A DNA stretch of 64,000 nucleotides. Origin: Schaedlerella arabinosiphila (GTDB taxonomy: Bacteria > Bacillota > Clostridia > Lachnospirales > Lachnospiraceae). Where the stretch lies: assembly GCF_003885045.1 (NCBI RefSeq), contig NZ_RHJS01000002.1, forward strand, positions 5,077,302-5,141,301, in the 5' to 3' direction. Under the pieces are notes generated by a model that saw only the letters and a program-made list of their open reading frames with translations, was not told the origin of the DNA and made no database searches. Of the stretch, positions 42,656 to 51,600 are shown piece after piece (within the stretch, counting starts at the first letter, position 1; every line of letters starts with the position of its first letter). The translations under genes and the position numbers were made by a program.

Positions 42656-44240
42656 AAGTATTTTTTGGATGGATTCAAAGCGGGTATGTTATGAAAGTAT
42701 TGTGATAAAGACCGTGTCCATACCTGTGGCTTTTCTTCATGCACAGATGCTGGCGATGGTAGTCAGCCAGGCAACTTCTGGAAACGTAGAGGGGGTTGTC
42801 CGGTATGCATTTATCCTGATCATTTTGGTGGTGTTATATGCCCTTTTCCAATTGGCAGCAAATATTGATCTGCGGAAAAAAGCGGCGCATGCGGTGCATT
42901 GCTCCAAAATTCATTTTCTGGAAAGCTTTCTGGAAAATACGCCCGATCAGTTGTTCAGAACAGATTATGGAGAGTTAATCGAAAACATTACCAGAGATAT
43001 GGATCAGGTGACTGGAAGATATATTGAATTGTATCCAGGCATTGTTTCCGGAACGATGGAGGCAGTTGGATACTTTTTATTCTTGTTCATCCAAAGCCCC
43101 GCCGTAGCTGCAACTTTGGCTGTTATTTCGTTGACCCAGCTGCTTCCTCCGATGATCGTAAAGAAGTATATGCAGATCAGCTATGAGAAATGCGAGGAAA
43201 TAGAAGCTGAGATCACGAATCATGTGGTTGAGGCAGTAGAAGGTTTTGAGACGATAAAACTGTACGATTTAAAAGCATGGTGGCAGCAGAAACTGTCCGA
43301 TTATCATAGAAAATATGTGTTGATTGGGAGAAAAGCGGATGCTGCTGCGGCGGCACAGAGATCCATGTATCGGTTGATGGATCATATTTTGCAGTTTGGA
43401 ACTTATGCGCTGATTGGATTTTACGTGATAGCAGGTTACTGTTCGACTGATCTTGCAGTTCAGGCAGTCTATCTCTCCAAAGGTTTTTTCCGTTCAGTCC
43501 AGGGTATATTTGCTGCCCTTCCCCAAATGGCGGTATCAGAGAATGCAGAAAAACGGATCAGAAAATGGATCTGTCAGGATGAGAAGCAGAAGAGCCCGGT
43601 GAGCCATTACAAAATAAAGGGAATACGGATGGAGCGTGTATCCTGTCGTTGTGGGGACAAAGAGATATTGAACAGAATCTGCTACCAGTTTGAGCCTGAC
43701 AAAAATTATCTGTTAATAGGAAACAATGGCGCAGGAAAGACCACTTTGCTAAACCTTTTGGCCGGGCTTATCCTTCCGGATGACGGTGAAATCTGTATGA
43801 AAGGAAAAACAGCTTTTTCGGAGACAAATCCGGATATTCTGTTTTATATTCTGCAGCATGATCCCCGGTACCACTATGATGCGGATACTTTGTTTCAGAT
43901 GTTTGGAAAAGAGAAACAGGAAAAGATCGTCCGGATTGCTGAAAGGTTTGGCCTGACAGAAGAGATCAGGAGCTGCAAAGCGATTTGTGACCTTTCTGGA
44001 GGAGAAAGAAAAAAAGTATTTCTGTCAATCGGCTTTGCCATGGAGCCGGTCTGGCTGCTGCTGGATGAACCATCCAATAACCTTGACAAAAAAGGCAGGG
44101 AGACACTTTTTGAATTGATCAGAGAGAGAAAAGGAACGGTTCTGGTCAGTCATGATCCTTTATTTCGTGATGCGGCGGACCGTATGATTAGAATTGAGAA
44201 TGGACAGATCTATGATGAGGAGAAAGAATTACAGGATTAA
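42639..44240 (+). CDS. ABC exporter half-transporter 1 (fused membrane and ATPase domains)
   Basis: A 533-residue type I exporter subunit. Six membrane helices span about residues 15-300. The ATPase domain has Walker A GNNGAGKTTLLNLLAG, signature LSGGERKKV and Walker B WLLLDEPSNNLD. ATG 42639 is inferred: the protein from MNQKNKSIFWMDSKRV matches the usual N-terminus, and upstream codons overlap the regulator gene. It presumably forms a heterodimer with the next gene. The substrate is unknown. Confidence 0.85.
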   Translation: MNQKNKSIFWMDSKRVCYESIVIKTVSIPVAFLHAQMLAMVVSQATSGNVEGVVRYAFILIILVVLYALFQLAANIDLRKKAAHAVHCSKIHFLESFLENTPDQLFRTDYGELIENITRDMDQVTGRYIELYPGIVSGTMEAVGYFLFLFIQSPAVAATLAVISLTQLLPPMIVKKYMQISYEKCEEIEAEITNHVVEAVEGFETIKLYDLKAWWQQKLSDYHRKYVLIGRKADAAAAAQRSMYRLMDHILQFGTYALIGFYVIAGYCSTDLAVQAVYLSKGFFRSVQGIFAALPQMAVSENAEKRIRKWICQDEKQKSPVSHYKIKGIRMERVSCRCGDKEILNRICYQFEPDKNYLLIGNNGAGKTTLLNLLAGLILPDDGEICMKGKTAFSETNPDILFYILQHDPRYHYDADTLFQMFGKEKQEKIVRIAERFGLTEEIRSCKAICDLSGGERKKVFLSIGFAMEPVWLLLDEPSNNLDKKGRETLFELIRERKGTVLVSHDPLFRDAADRMIRIENGQIYDEEKELQD

Positions 44241-45828
44241 GAGAACAGTCATGCAGGAAGTCATCCGGGAATGCGCATATGCAGTGAGGATCCCCCTGCT
44301 GATGAATGTACTTACGGCAATCCTGACGGGAACTCTGGGGGTGATTACTGCGGATACGCTGGGAAAATTCGCAGATTCCGCTTTTGATTTAAACTTTTCC
44401 ATGGGGATAAAACATGCGGCAGCTCTGCTCCTGTGTCTGTTTTTCGTAGTATTTGCCGTACCGTTTACGGGAATGCTTTCAGATTTCGTGATGTTTAAAG
44501 AATCACTGCGTCACGATCAGGTTATTTTTGGGCATTATCTGAATAAAGAAATCCAGAAAGGAGTGTCATTAGGCAGCGGCAATCTGCAGTATGAACTGGA
44601 AGATGCGCCGAACCTTCTGCGTATTCAGTGGGTAAGGCTTTTGGGGAAAGCTGTTTCTCTGCCTTTTTGCCTGGGATATTTCCTGTATTATGTCGGAAAA
44701 ATCAGTTGGGGTATGGCAGGATTACTGTTTGCCATAGCGGCAGCAAAACTTACCGTACTTTTTTTCTTTAAAGAAAAGCTGGCTGAATATGACAGACAGG
44801 AAAAAACTTATCAGGCAAAGCGTAGAGATTATGAGGCGGATATTGTAAGCCTGCCGTACATCATAAAAATGTGGGAGATCTGGCAGGGAACCAGAAGCCG
44901 CGTAGAGGAGCTGTTTTGGGAATATTATCATAAAAGCGCGGTTCATCAGATTGCCTGTAAGGTGTCTTCGGAGCAGGCACAGGAACTGACGAACCAGGTC
45001 ACCATGGTACTGCTTCTTTTGGCAGGGGCCGTAATGGTGGCTGGGGGAAGCGTGACTCCAGGTGAATTTGCCTCTTTGTTTATCTATCTTACGGTTGCTC
45101 AGGGGTTTTTAAATGATCTTGGAGAAATCATTCAGAATTATCCGTTACTGAAGAATGCGGCAGAACGGGTATGCGGGTTTTATCAGGATGAAGAAATAAC
45201 AGGAGGAGAACCAGTGAAGCATTTCCTGGGTATTTCGGGAGAGAAGATCAGTTTTTCTTATCCTGGGAAAAAAGTTTTTGAAAATTTGGATTTTCAAATC
45301 ATGGCAGGAGAAAAGATCCGCATCTGCGGGGAGAATGGCAGGGGAAAATCTACCTGGATGAAAATTCTTTGCACTTCATTGGAAAGCTATGAGGGCAGGG
45401 TCGAGATATCAGGCCATGATTTTTGCGTCATTAATAAAACGGATTGGAGAAAGCTGATTGCCTGTGCGCCGCAGACGCCATTTTTGTTCCACGAAACAGT
45501 GCGGGAAAATATCCTTATGGGCAATAACAAGGCGGGGGAAGAAGATGCGGATTGTCTGATGCGGGAGTTTGGAATTTGGCATCTTGCCGACCGGAGAATG
45601 GAAGAAGATACCAGCTTTTCCGGTGGTGAAAAGCAGAAGATATCGTTGATCCGCGCATTGCTGAAAGATTCGGAAGTTCTGCTCCTGGATGAACCTACAA
45701 ACCATTTGGATCAGGAGAGCATCCGTGTTTTGAAGAAATATCTGCGGGAAACAAAGAAAACAGTAATTTTGATCACGCATGATACGATTTTGTTTGATGT
45801 GGCAAGTCGGTGTATCCAGATAGGATGA
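44212..45828 (+). CDS. ABC exporter half-transporter 2
   Basis: About 538 residues with an N-terminal membrane domain and an ATPase domain. Motifs are Walker A GENGRGKSTWMKIL, signature FSGGEKQKISLIRALL, Walker B VLLLDEPTNHLD and switch His in LITHDT. The start is uncertain: ATG 44212, 44215 and 44251 are all possible and none has a strong ribosome site; the gene overlaps the previous one if either of the first two is used. It is the partner of the preceding half-transporter, and both are under the XRE-TPR gene. Confidence 0.82.
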   Translation: MMRRKNYRIKRTVMQEVIRECAYAVRIPLLMNVLTAILTGTLGVITADTLGKFADSAFDLNFSMGIKHAAALLLCLFFVVFAVPFTGMLSDFVMFKESLRHDQVIFGHYLNKEIQKGVSLGSGNLQYELEDAPNLLRIQWVRLLGKAVSLPFCLGYFLYYVGKISWGMAGLLFAIAAAKLTVLFFFKEKLAEYDRQEKTYQAKRRDYEADIVSLPYIIKMWEIWQGTRSRVEELFWEYYHKSAVHQIACKVSSEQAQELTNQVTMVLLLLAGAVMVAGGSVTPGEFASLFIYLTVAQGFLNDLGEIIQNYPLLKNAAERVCGFYQDEEITGGEPVKHFLGISGEKISFSYPGKKVFENLDFQIMAGEKIRICGENGRGKSTWMKILCTSLESYEGRVEISGHDFCVINKTDWRKLIACAPQTPFLFHETVRENILMGNNKAGEEDADCLMREFGIWHLADRRMEEDTSFSGGEKQKISLIRALLKDSEVLLLDEPTNHLDQESIRVLKKYLRETKKTVILITHDTILFDVASRCIQIG

Positions 45829-45839
45829 AAAAAATAAGG

Positions 45840-45936
45840 AACTGGCTTTACAACGGGTAGAGCAAGCGTTACGAAGCATAGTAAGAAATAAAATAATCAC
45901 ACAGGAAGAAACCGACAGGATAGAGTTAGGCAATTA
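45840..45936 (+). pseudogene. Short gene remnant without start codon
   Basis: An open frame reading KELALQRVEQALRSIVRNKI followed by ITQEETDRIELGN has no start codon. It looks like the C-terminus of a helical protein cut off by the ABC gene. The family is not identified. Confidence 0.3.
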
Positions 45937-46265
45937 AGACGGTTTGGTAAAGAGGCGGGAAATTTTTTCTTCGCACTCAGGATAAAAGAGCCGTTGGATG
46001 GAACAAAAAGATGAGCCATGAAACACCAGGGGCTGTTTCATATGTTGCTCTTTGGAAACTGGTGTACCGCCTGCCGCGGAGCAAGGCGTTCCAAGGGGCG
46101 CGAATTGTATCGTATACAAGGTTGCGGGAGGGAATACAACGATTCTTTCATGTAAAGATCATTATGACGATAAATAATGCTGATTGAATGGCGGGGAGAA
46201 ATCTCCGCTTATCTTTTTAAAAAAAGGTATTGACTTTTTGGAACGCAAAAAGTGAGGTGAGAAGA
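45937..46265. other. Intergenic region before the RHH gene
   Basis: No gene is recognised. A small hairpin (GCGGGGAGAAATCTCCGC, about 46191-46208) and TTGACTTTTT with an A-rich stretch lie just upstream of the ribbon-helix-helix gene and may be its promoter. Confidence 0.3.
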
Positions 46266-46436
46266 GTGTCGCCACGCACAGGAAGACCGAAAAGCGAAAA
46301 TCCCAAAAATATTGATGTGAAAGTTCGATTTGATGAAGAAAGCAATAAAAAACTGTTGGAGTATTGTGAGTATCATCATATAACACGAACAGAAGCAATA
46401 AGAAAGGCGGTTGATTTGCTTTTACAACAAAAGTAA
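46266..46436 (+). CDS. Ribbon-helix-helix (CopG/Arc-like) DNA-binding protein
   Basis: A 56-residue protein starting at GTG 46266 behind GAGGTGAG. The basic N-terminal arm SPRTGRPKSENPKN leads into the beta-strand IDVKVRFDEESNKKL. Two helices follow (LLEYCEYHHITRTEAIRKAV). This is the size and pattern of plasmid-type regulators and type II antitoxins, but no toxin gene lies beside it. It could control its own promoter. Confidence 0.75.
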   Translation: MSPRTGRPKSENPKNIDVKVRFDEESNKKLLEYCEYHHITRTEAIRKAVDLLLQQK

Positions 46437-46509
46437 GGATTGCTCCCCTACCACGGTTCGCAACCCTTACTGGTCACCAATACAGAAAAGTATTGATAAA
46501 TCTGCCCTG

Positions 46510-47031
46510 TTACGATTCCGGAGCCCTTTTATGATATTTCCAGAAATCAATTGTCTCCCGGAGATCCGCTTCATCCTCGAAGAGATCCAGCTCCTTTGCC
46601 GTCTCAACCGCAAAATCCACATATGCATTTGCACGCGCGGTGATGACATGGCGGTCATTTACCACATCCAAGTCCTCCGAACGGATGGATTTCCGTCCGT
46701 CCAGGACCCCGGCATGTTCCAGCAGATCGACCCCCGCGCAGATCCCGCCGATCAGGACATGCCTGCGTTTCAATTCCTGCAGACAGGTGTGCACCTGGTC
46801 AGTATCAATATGGGAAATATCTCCGCCGGGGACAATGAAGCAGCGAACCTGTTCCGGATCTACGTCTTTGAGAGCCATGTCCACATTCACGGAATACCCT
46901 TCCATCGCCCGGATGGGCTGCCCGTCCAGGGAACAGAAGGCCATCTCACAATCGGTCAGGCTCATAAAATAATTCAAGATTACAATTTCAAAAAAACAGC
47001 TTGTATCATACAATAGAAAGATGTGTTTCAT
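46510..47031 (-). CDS. DJ-1/PfpI family protein
   Basis: A 173-residue single-domain protein. It carries the nucleophile-elbow Cys in IGGICAGVDLL and the surrounding FIVPGGDIS and ITARANAYVDFAVETA blocks. Bacterial members act as chaperones, deglycase-like enzymes or proteases; the reaction is not decided by the sequence. ATG 47031 follows AGGAGGTG, so the slightly longer GTG start at 47040 is rejected. A deleted second copy lies at 40787-41033. Confidence 0.85.
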   Translation of the reverse strand: MKHIFLLYDTSCFFEIVILNYFMSLTDCEMAFCSLDGQPIRAMEGYSVNVDMALKDVDPEQVRCFIVPGGDISHIDTDQVHTCLQELKRRHVLIGGICAGVDLLEHAGVLDGRKSIRSEDLDVVNDRHVITARANAYVDFAVETAKELDLFEDEADLRETIDFWKYHKRAPES

Positions 47032-47137
47032 TGGGGGCACCTCCTGATTATTTGACTGTTGATTTATATTTTTGGTTTCGGCTATTGGGTTTATCTGGCT
47101 ATGTCATCTGTAGCTGCTTCTTTTTTTGTGTTACTAA

Positions 47138-47178
47138 CTTGGTCAGTGACTAAGCCGGTAACTTGGTCAGTGACTAAG
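47138..47178. promoter_or_regulatory. Pair of identical palindromes, candidate operators
   Basis: CTTGGTCAGTGACTAAG occurs at 47138-47154 and again at 47162-47178, 24 bases apart. Each is a near-perfect palindrome. They lie about 110-150 bases upstream of the DJ-1/PfpI gene (minus strand), with no other gene nearby. Confidence 0.55.
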
Positions 47179-47909
47179 TCAATTTGAGAAGGTCTTACTT
47201 TTCCAACAGAAACAGCAGTTAACGGAATCATGGTTTTAAACACATTTCCTTGTCTCAGTATACCATTATTTTATAAAGCTGAAAAGAAGCATTTTTATAC
47301 ACTCCGCATAACCTGTAACCAATTTGCGAAGCAAATTGATTGCCTTCTGAATGCAACCACTTACACAGCAAGTGATTGCTTGCCCGCCATCTGCGAAGCA
47401 GATTTTAAATGCGGGCAATACCCGTATCATTTTTTCATACGATACTTTACACTACCTATTCAAAAATTCCCAAAATTTCAAAAAAATGTCGCAGAGTGTT
47501 CTACTCTGCGACAGGGCCCCAACCTTCTTATTTGAGTAAATATTAACACAGATTTCGCTGGTTTTCAATACCAATCTATGCATTCCGCTTGATTCCTGAT
47601 ATTCAAAATGCAGAAAATAATCCGTTTTTTTGCGAAAATCCACTCTTACGCAGTCAGCCCGGCAGTCAGAGACACATACCGGAGCATAAACATTCGCATT
47701 TCGGCCTGCTTCGCGGCAAATGAGCCGTGTGCCGGGAACGTGTGTGGGCGTGGGAAACCTCTTTTTTAAACAGTCAGATTTTAGTAATCAAGTCCGGCAA
47801 ACATCCGACAGGCTTGCATTTTTTTCTGGGTTATCGTTGAGTAGAACACTTTATGTCAGTCAACCTTCTTTCGGAAATTCGATTTTTACGCAATTTAACA
47901 GCAGTTTTC
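47179..47909. other. Gene-poor region with several hairpins
   Basis: No convincing gene. Hairpins include CAATTTGC-GAA-GCAAATTG at 47320-47338 and TCGCAGAGT / ACTCTGCGA at 47489-47511. A short open frame on the minus strand near 47452-47643 has no ribosome site and no recognised family. Confidence 0.45.
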
Positions 47910-47966
47910 GTTACTGTATTGGCTGGATGCCGTGCAGCGAGTGTACGACACCGTAAGAACAGTAAC
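47910..47966. repeat. Hairpin repeat, family 2
   Basis: The terminal repeats GTTACTGT and ACAGTAAC enclose GGCTGGATGCCGTGCAGC and a complementary arm. 57 bp long. Confidence 0.7.
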
Positions 47967-48120
47967 CATTTTTCACCTCATTCATTCGTAAAATCCGTGC
48001 TTCGCACTTTTGTGCCTGCTAACGCAGTCACATTTTACTCATTAATGAGGTAGGTTGCTAATCCGAAGCCGCACTTTCATTGCAATAAATTGCATAAAAA
48101 TGTGACTTCGGATTGCAACC
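47967..48120. repeat. Two large adjacent hairpins
   Basis: The first pairs CCTCATTCATTCGTAAAAT with ATTTTACTCATTAATGAGG (to about 48050). The second spans 48053-48120, with outer arms GGTTGCTAATCCGAAG and CTTCGGATTGCAACC. Together with the preceding family 2 unit they form three consecutive hairpins. Confidence 0.6.
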
Positions 48121-48331
48121 GTACAGGTGGAATAAATTCCGGTTTATCCGGGCCAGGGAGGTCGGTGAAGCAGTGCGGAACAGACAATGGAATGACAACA
48201 ATACAATAGAACCCAGACTCAGCCTGGAAAAAGCAGAAGAAATCTTAAGAAATGTATACCAGGCGGTCGGTATATCCCAGCCTGAGAACTGTGCGGAGAT
48301 ACTCCGCCGGGGGGCAGAAAAGAACGTGTAA
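48113..48331 (+). CDS. Doubtful 72-codon frame, possible gene relic
   Basis: An open frame with a charged helical ending (LSLEKAEEILRNVYQAVGIS, then ENCAEILRRGAEKNV). The first possible start is a TTG inside the hairpin and no good ribosome site is seen. It may be the 3' end of a lost gene. No family is recognised. Confidence 0.25.
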   Translation: MQPYRWNKFRFIRAREVGEAVRNRQWNDNNTIEPRLSLEKAEEILRNVYQAVGISQPENCAEILRRGAEKNV

Positions 48332-48479
48332 AACACAGTTCCGGCAGTTTTTACGCGGTTTTGAGAGGAGGTGTTATGATGCATCCGGAAATTCAGGCGG
48401 AGCCGTGTCCGCCGTACAGCAAAGCCCTGCAGTCTTTTCCATCGGGTCCGCAGGGCAGAAGCGTATGCGGGAAGGCACG

Positions 48480-48585
48480 CAGACAGTACGATGGGCAAAC
48501 AATGATTTAGCAAACTATCGGAAACGATGGGACGCAAAGCAAGGGGGCTAAGGCGCCGAAGTGCTAAGCCAGCCCAGCCGCCGGA
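48480..48585 (+). ncRNA. Cyclic di-GMP-I (GEMM) riboswitch
   Basis: The conserved single-stranded blocks of the class I aptamer are present in order. GGGCAAAC is at about 48493. A GAAA tetraloop sits between ATCG and CGAT (48517-48528). GGGACGCAAAGC is at 48529-48540, GGGGGCTAAGG at 48543-48553 and CTAAGCCAGCCCAGCCGCCG at 48564-48583. A short hairpin, CTTTGC/GCAAAG (48588-48612), follows directly before the AAAGGA ribosome site, suggesting translational control. It should couple the downstream surface protein gene to c-di-GMP level. Confidence 0.8.
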
Positions 48586-48626
48586 TACTTTGCATCCGAA
48601 TTAACCGCAAAGAAAGGAATGGTTAT

Positions 48627-51600
48627 ATGAAAAAGAGTAAGATCAAGGGCAGAAGGGCTATGGCCCTGGTACTCGCCCTGATGCTGTGTCTCAATCCTCT
48701 GATCGCATATGCCGAAGAGGGGATGGACGGCATAACGGAAGAAATATTGATACAGGAACAGTCGGAAGCAGCTGAGCCGGCTGCCGAACCTGTGCAGGAA
48801 CAGCCGGAAGTATCCGAAGCAGCAGCCGGGTTTGCGCAGGAACAGCCGGAAGTATCCGAACCGGCCGCTGAACCTGTTCAGGAAACATCGACGATACCTC
48901 AGCCGGAAGAATCCGGGCTGACGGAGATTCAGGCGGAAGCGTCCTCAGAGGACGTACAGGAATTTACGGAGGACACCGCAGACCAGGAAATGATACCGGA
49001 GCAGGTGAATAATACGTTCGCCGTCAGCTTCCAGGTCAATGGAACCGGAAGCGGAACAATCCTGGTTGACGGCCAGCCCGTCAATGCAGCTTCCTTTGTA
49101 AAATATGTGCAGGAAGGCAGCAGCTTTTCCTTCAGCGCAGTTGCCGATGAAGGCAGCCAGGTTGCCGGAGTCAGTGCAGGCAGCACAGGCGGGAATGGAT
49201 ACAGTATCCCTTATGTTGCCGCTGATACCATGATTTCGGTTACGTTTCAGGCTGTTGAGATTGTAACGGCCGATCCGGCGGAACCGGAAGATACAACGAA
49301 TGAGGCGGACGACCCGAATGCAGAGAATGCCGAAAATGGGGCAGACGATGCAGACCAGGAAGCGCCCGTGAAGGAAAACGCAGACCAAGAATCATCGCCG
49401 AACGGCGCCGCGGACCAGGAAACACCCGTGAAAGACGCCGCGGATCAGGAATCACCAGCAAACAGCGCCGCGGATCAGGAGCCGCCGGCGAAGGGCGAGC
49501 CTGCAGGCGATCCGGTCTCCAAAGCCCCGACGAAAGCCGAGCTTGAAGAAAAGACCGTGAAAGACTCTGCACTCAAGGCTCCCGCAGCCGCGAAAGAAGC
49601 GGACAGCAAGCCGGCCGCAAAGAATGAGAAAAGCGCAAAGACAAAAAAATCTGTAAAAGCAGCCGCTGATAAAGCGCCGTCTGCAGTACAGAAATTTTTG
49701 GATGCGGTTCGAAAGCTGGAAGATTTTGGTGAGATCACCGAAAAAAACATGGAAGAATTTATGGCATTAGGCCAGAAGGCAATGGATGCCTATGAAGCAG
49801 TACAGGATGCAGACCTTGAGGACTATGAAGGCGTAGAAGCTGCGCTGATGGTTCTTATGGGAATGATCGACGATATCACCGGCGGCGCAGATTTGACAGC
49901 GGCAAAATGGCATACCATTACGCTTGTCCCGGCAAGCACAAATAGCTATAGTTCAAAAATAACCAGCGCTAAAGTCAGAATCGGCCAGAGAGTAAATGGT
50001 TATGAAGTTACTTCTGTTTCCGGTACGACCATTAAGGTTAAAGCATGGGGCGATTTATATGGTGACTTCTTTCTTCCAAAGGCAGCGGATCTTTGGAACG
50101 GAGCCGTGAAGTCGGATTATGTTATTTGGGCTGGAGTTGGAAGTTCAAATAAAACAGAGGGTGCTTCGGCAATGCTGCCTCAAAGTAATGCGTCAGCCTA
50201 CTACTATTTTAATACCCCCGGGAGCGTAAATACGGATGGATATTTTTGGAAATTTACGCTAAAGTATGATGCAAATGGAGGAACAGGTGCTCCTGAAGAT
50301 CAAACGTATGGAACAGATAGTAAATATACAAAAAGCCACACGTTTACTATTCCAACGGATGTACCTACTCGTGAAGGCTATACTTTCAAAGGATGGGCTG
50401 ATAAGCGATCGGCAACTGTACCAGATTATGCTCCTGAAGACTTTTGTTTGGTAAAACAAACCGTATCTGGTTATAATGGTGGATCAGTTACAAAAACACT
50501 CTATGCCGTATGGGAAAAGAATACCAGGAAAAAGGTAACTTTAACCTATATAGATAGAGGAGAACAATGCGGTGAGGTAGAAAAATATGATTATGGCGAG
50601 GATGCCGAGATAAAGAAGTGTGATCATGAGAATCCCGGCTATACATTTAAAGGCTGGGATGAAGATTCATCAGCAGATGTCGACATGGTAGCACCAGGAG
50701 ACACGCTAACGATGAGAGAAGACACGATCCTCTACGCAGTATGGGAAAAAGATGAATCCGTAAGTCCCGATCCGGTTGAAACCAGCTATCAAGTGAAGTG
50801 GCTTGATACCGATGATAAAGAACTTGCAGATCCGGAAAGCCGAAACGGCTATGTAGGAGAGCCGGCAGAAGTGACTTCGGAGGATGAAGAGAAATATATT
50901 CCGGGCTATACATTTGATAAAGAATACTACCGCAACGTTTTATCTCTGGATTCTTTAGACGAAGACCCATCCAAAAATGTGCTGAAGCTCTATTATACAA
51001 GGGATGCTGAACCGGAAAAACCTGCTTCTTTGGAGATCATCGGAAACTACACTTATACGCTGAATAACGGGAACAAGCCTGAGACAACGGAGAAGACAGA
51101 TGTCTCCCTGCAGGGCAGTTACGAAATCAGCGGCGGGAAGCCGATCACGATTGATGCGGCCTCATTTACAGACTACACGATCAACGATACGATTGGCGGC
51201 AAAACATATGATATTACAGAAAAGGCAGTAATAGAACCCGTAGGCGGAGAAGGAAAAGATGCGCCGGAGTATACATTTACTGGCGGCAAACTGACTTTCA
51301 CGCCGGAGAAAGGCGTATCCTATAAAGTAACGCTGTATTTCGAACTGGAAGAGAAGGTGGAAGAGAAACCGGAAAGCCGAAAGATCACTATCCTGTATGT
51401 TGATGAAAACGGCGATACAATCCATACGAAAGCGGTCATTGAAGAAAAAGAAGACGGTACGCCCTATATAGACGGAGACAGCTACGATGTAACTGACGTG
51501 GTCAGGGATGATGATACCTTTGATTATAATGGAACCCATTATATCCGAAAATCCGAACCAAAAGATATAGAAGGAATAAAGGGCGAAATAGATGGAGATA

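Noticed and set aside
42639..45828. Lantibiotic biosynthesis cluster
   Set aside because: Two exporter halves are present, but no precursor peptide, LanB/LanC/LanM or protease gene could be found around them.
46266..46436. Type II toxin-antitoxin pair
   Set aside because: The ribbon-helix-helix protein is antitoxin-like, but no toxin gene (RelE, MazF, PIN or similar) lies next to it on either strand.
48561..48626. Upstream extension of the large surface protein
   Set aside because: The added codons overlap the riboswitch aptamer and lie before a clear signal peptide and ribosome site at 48627.
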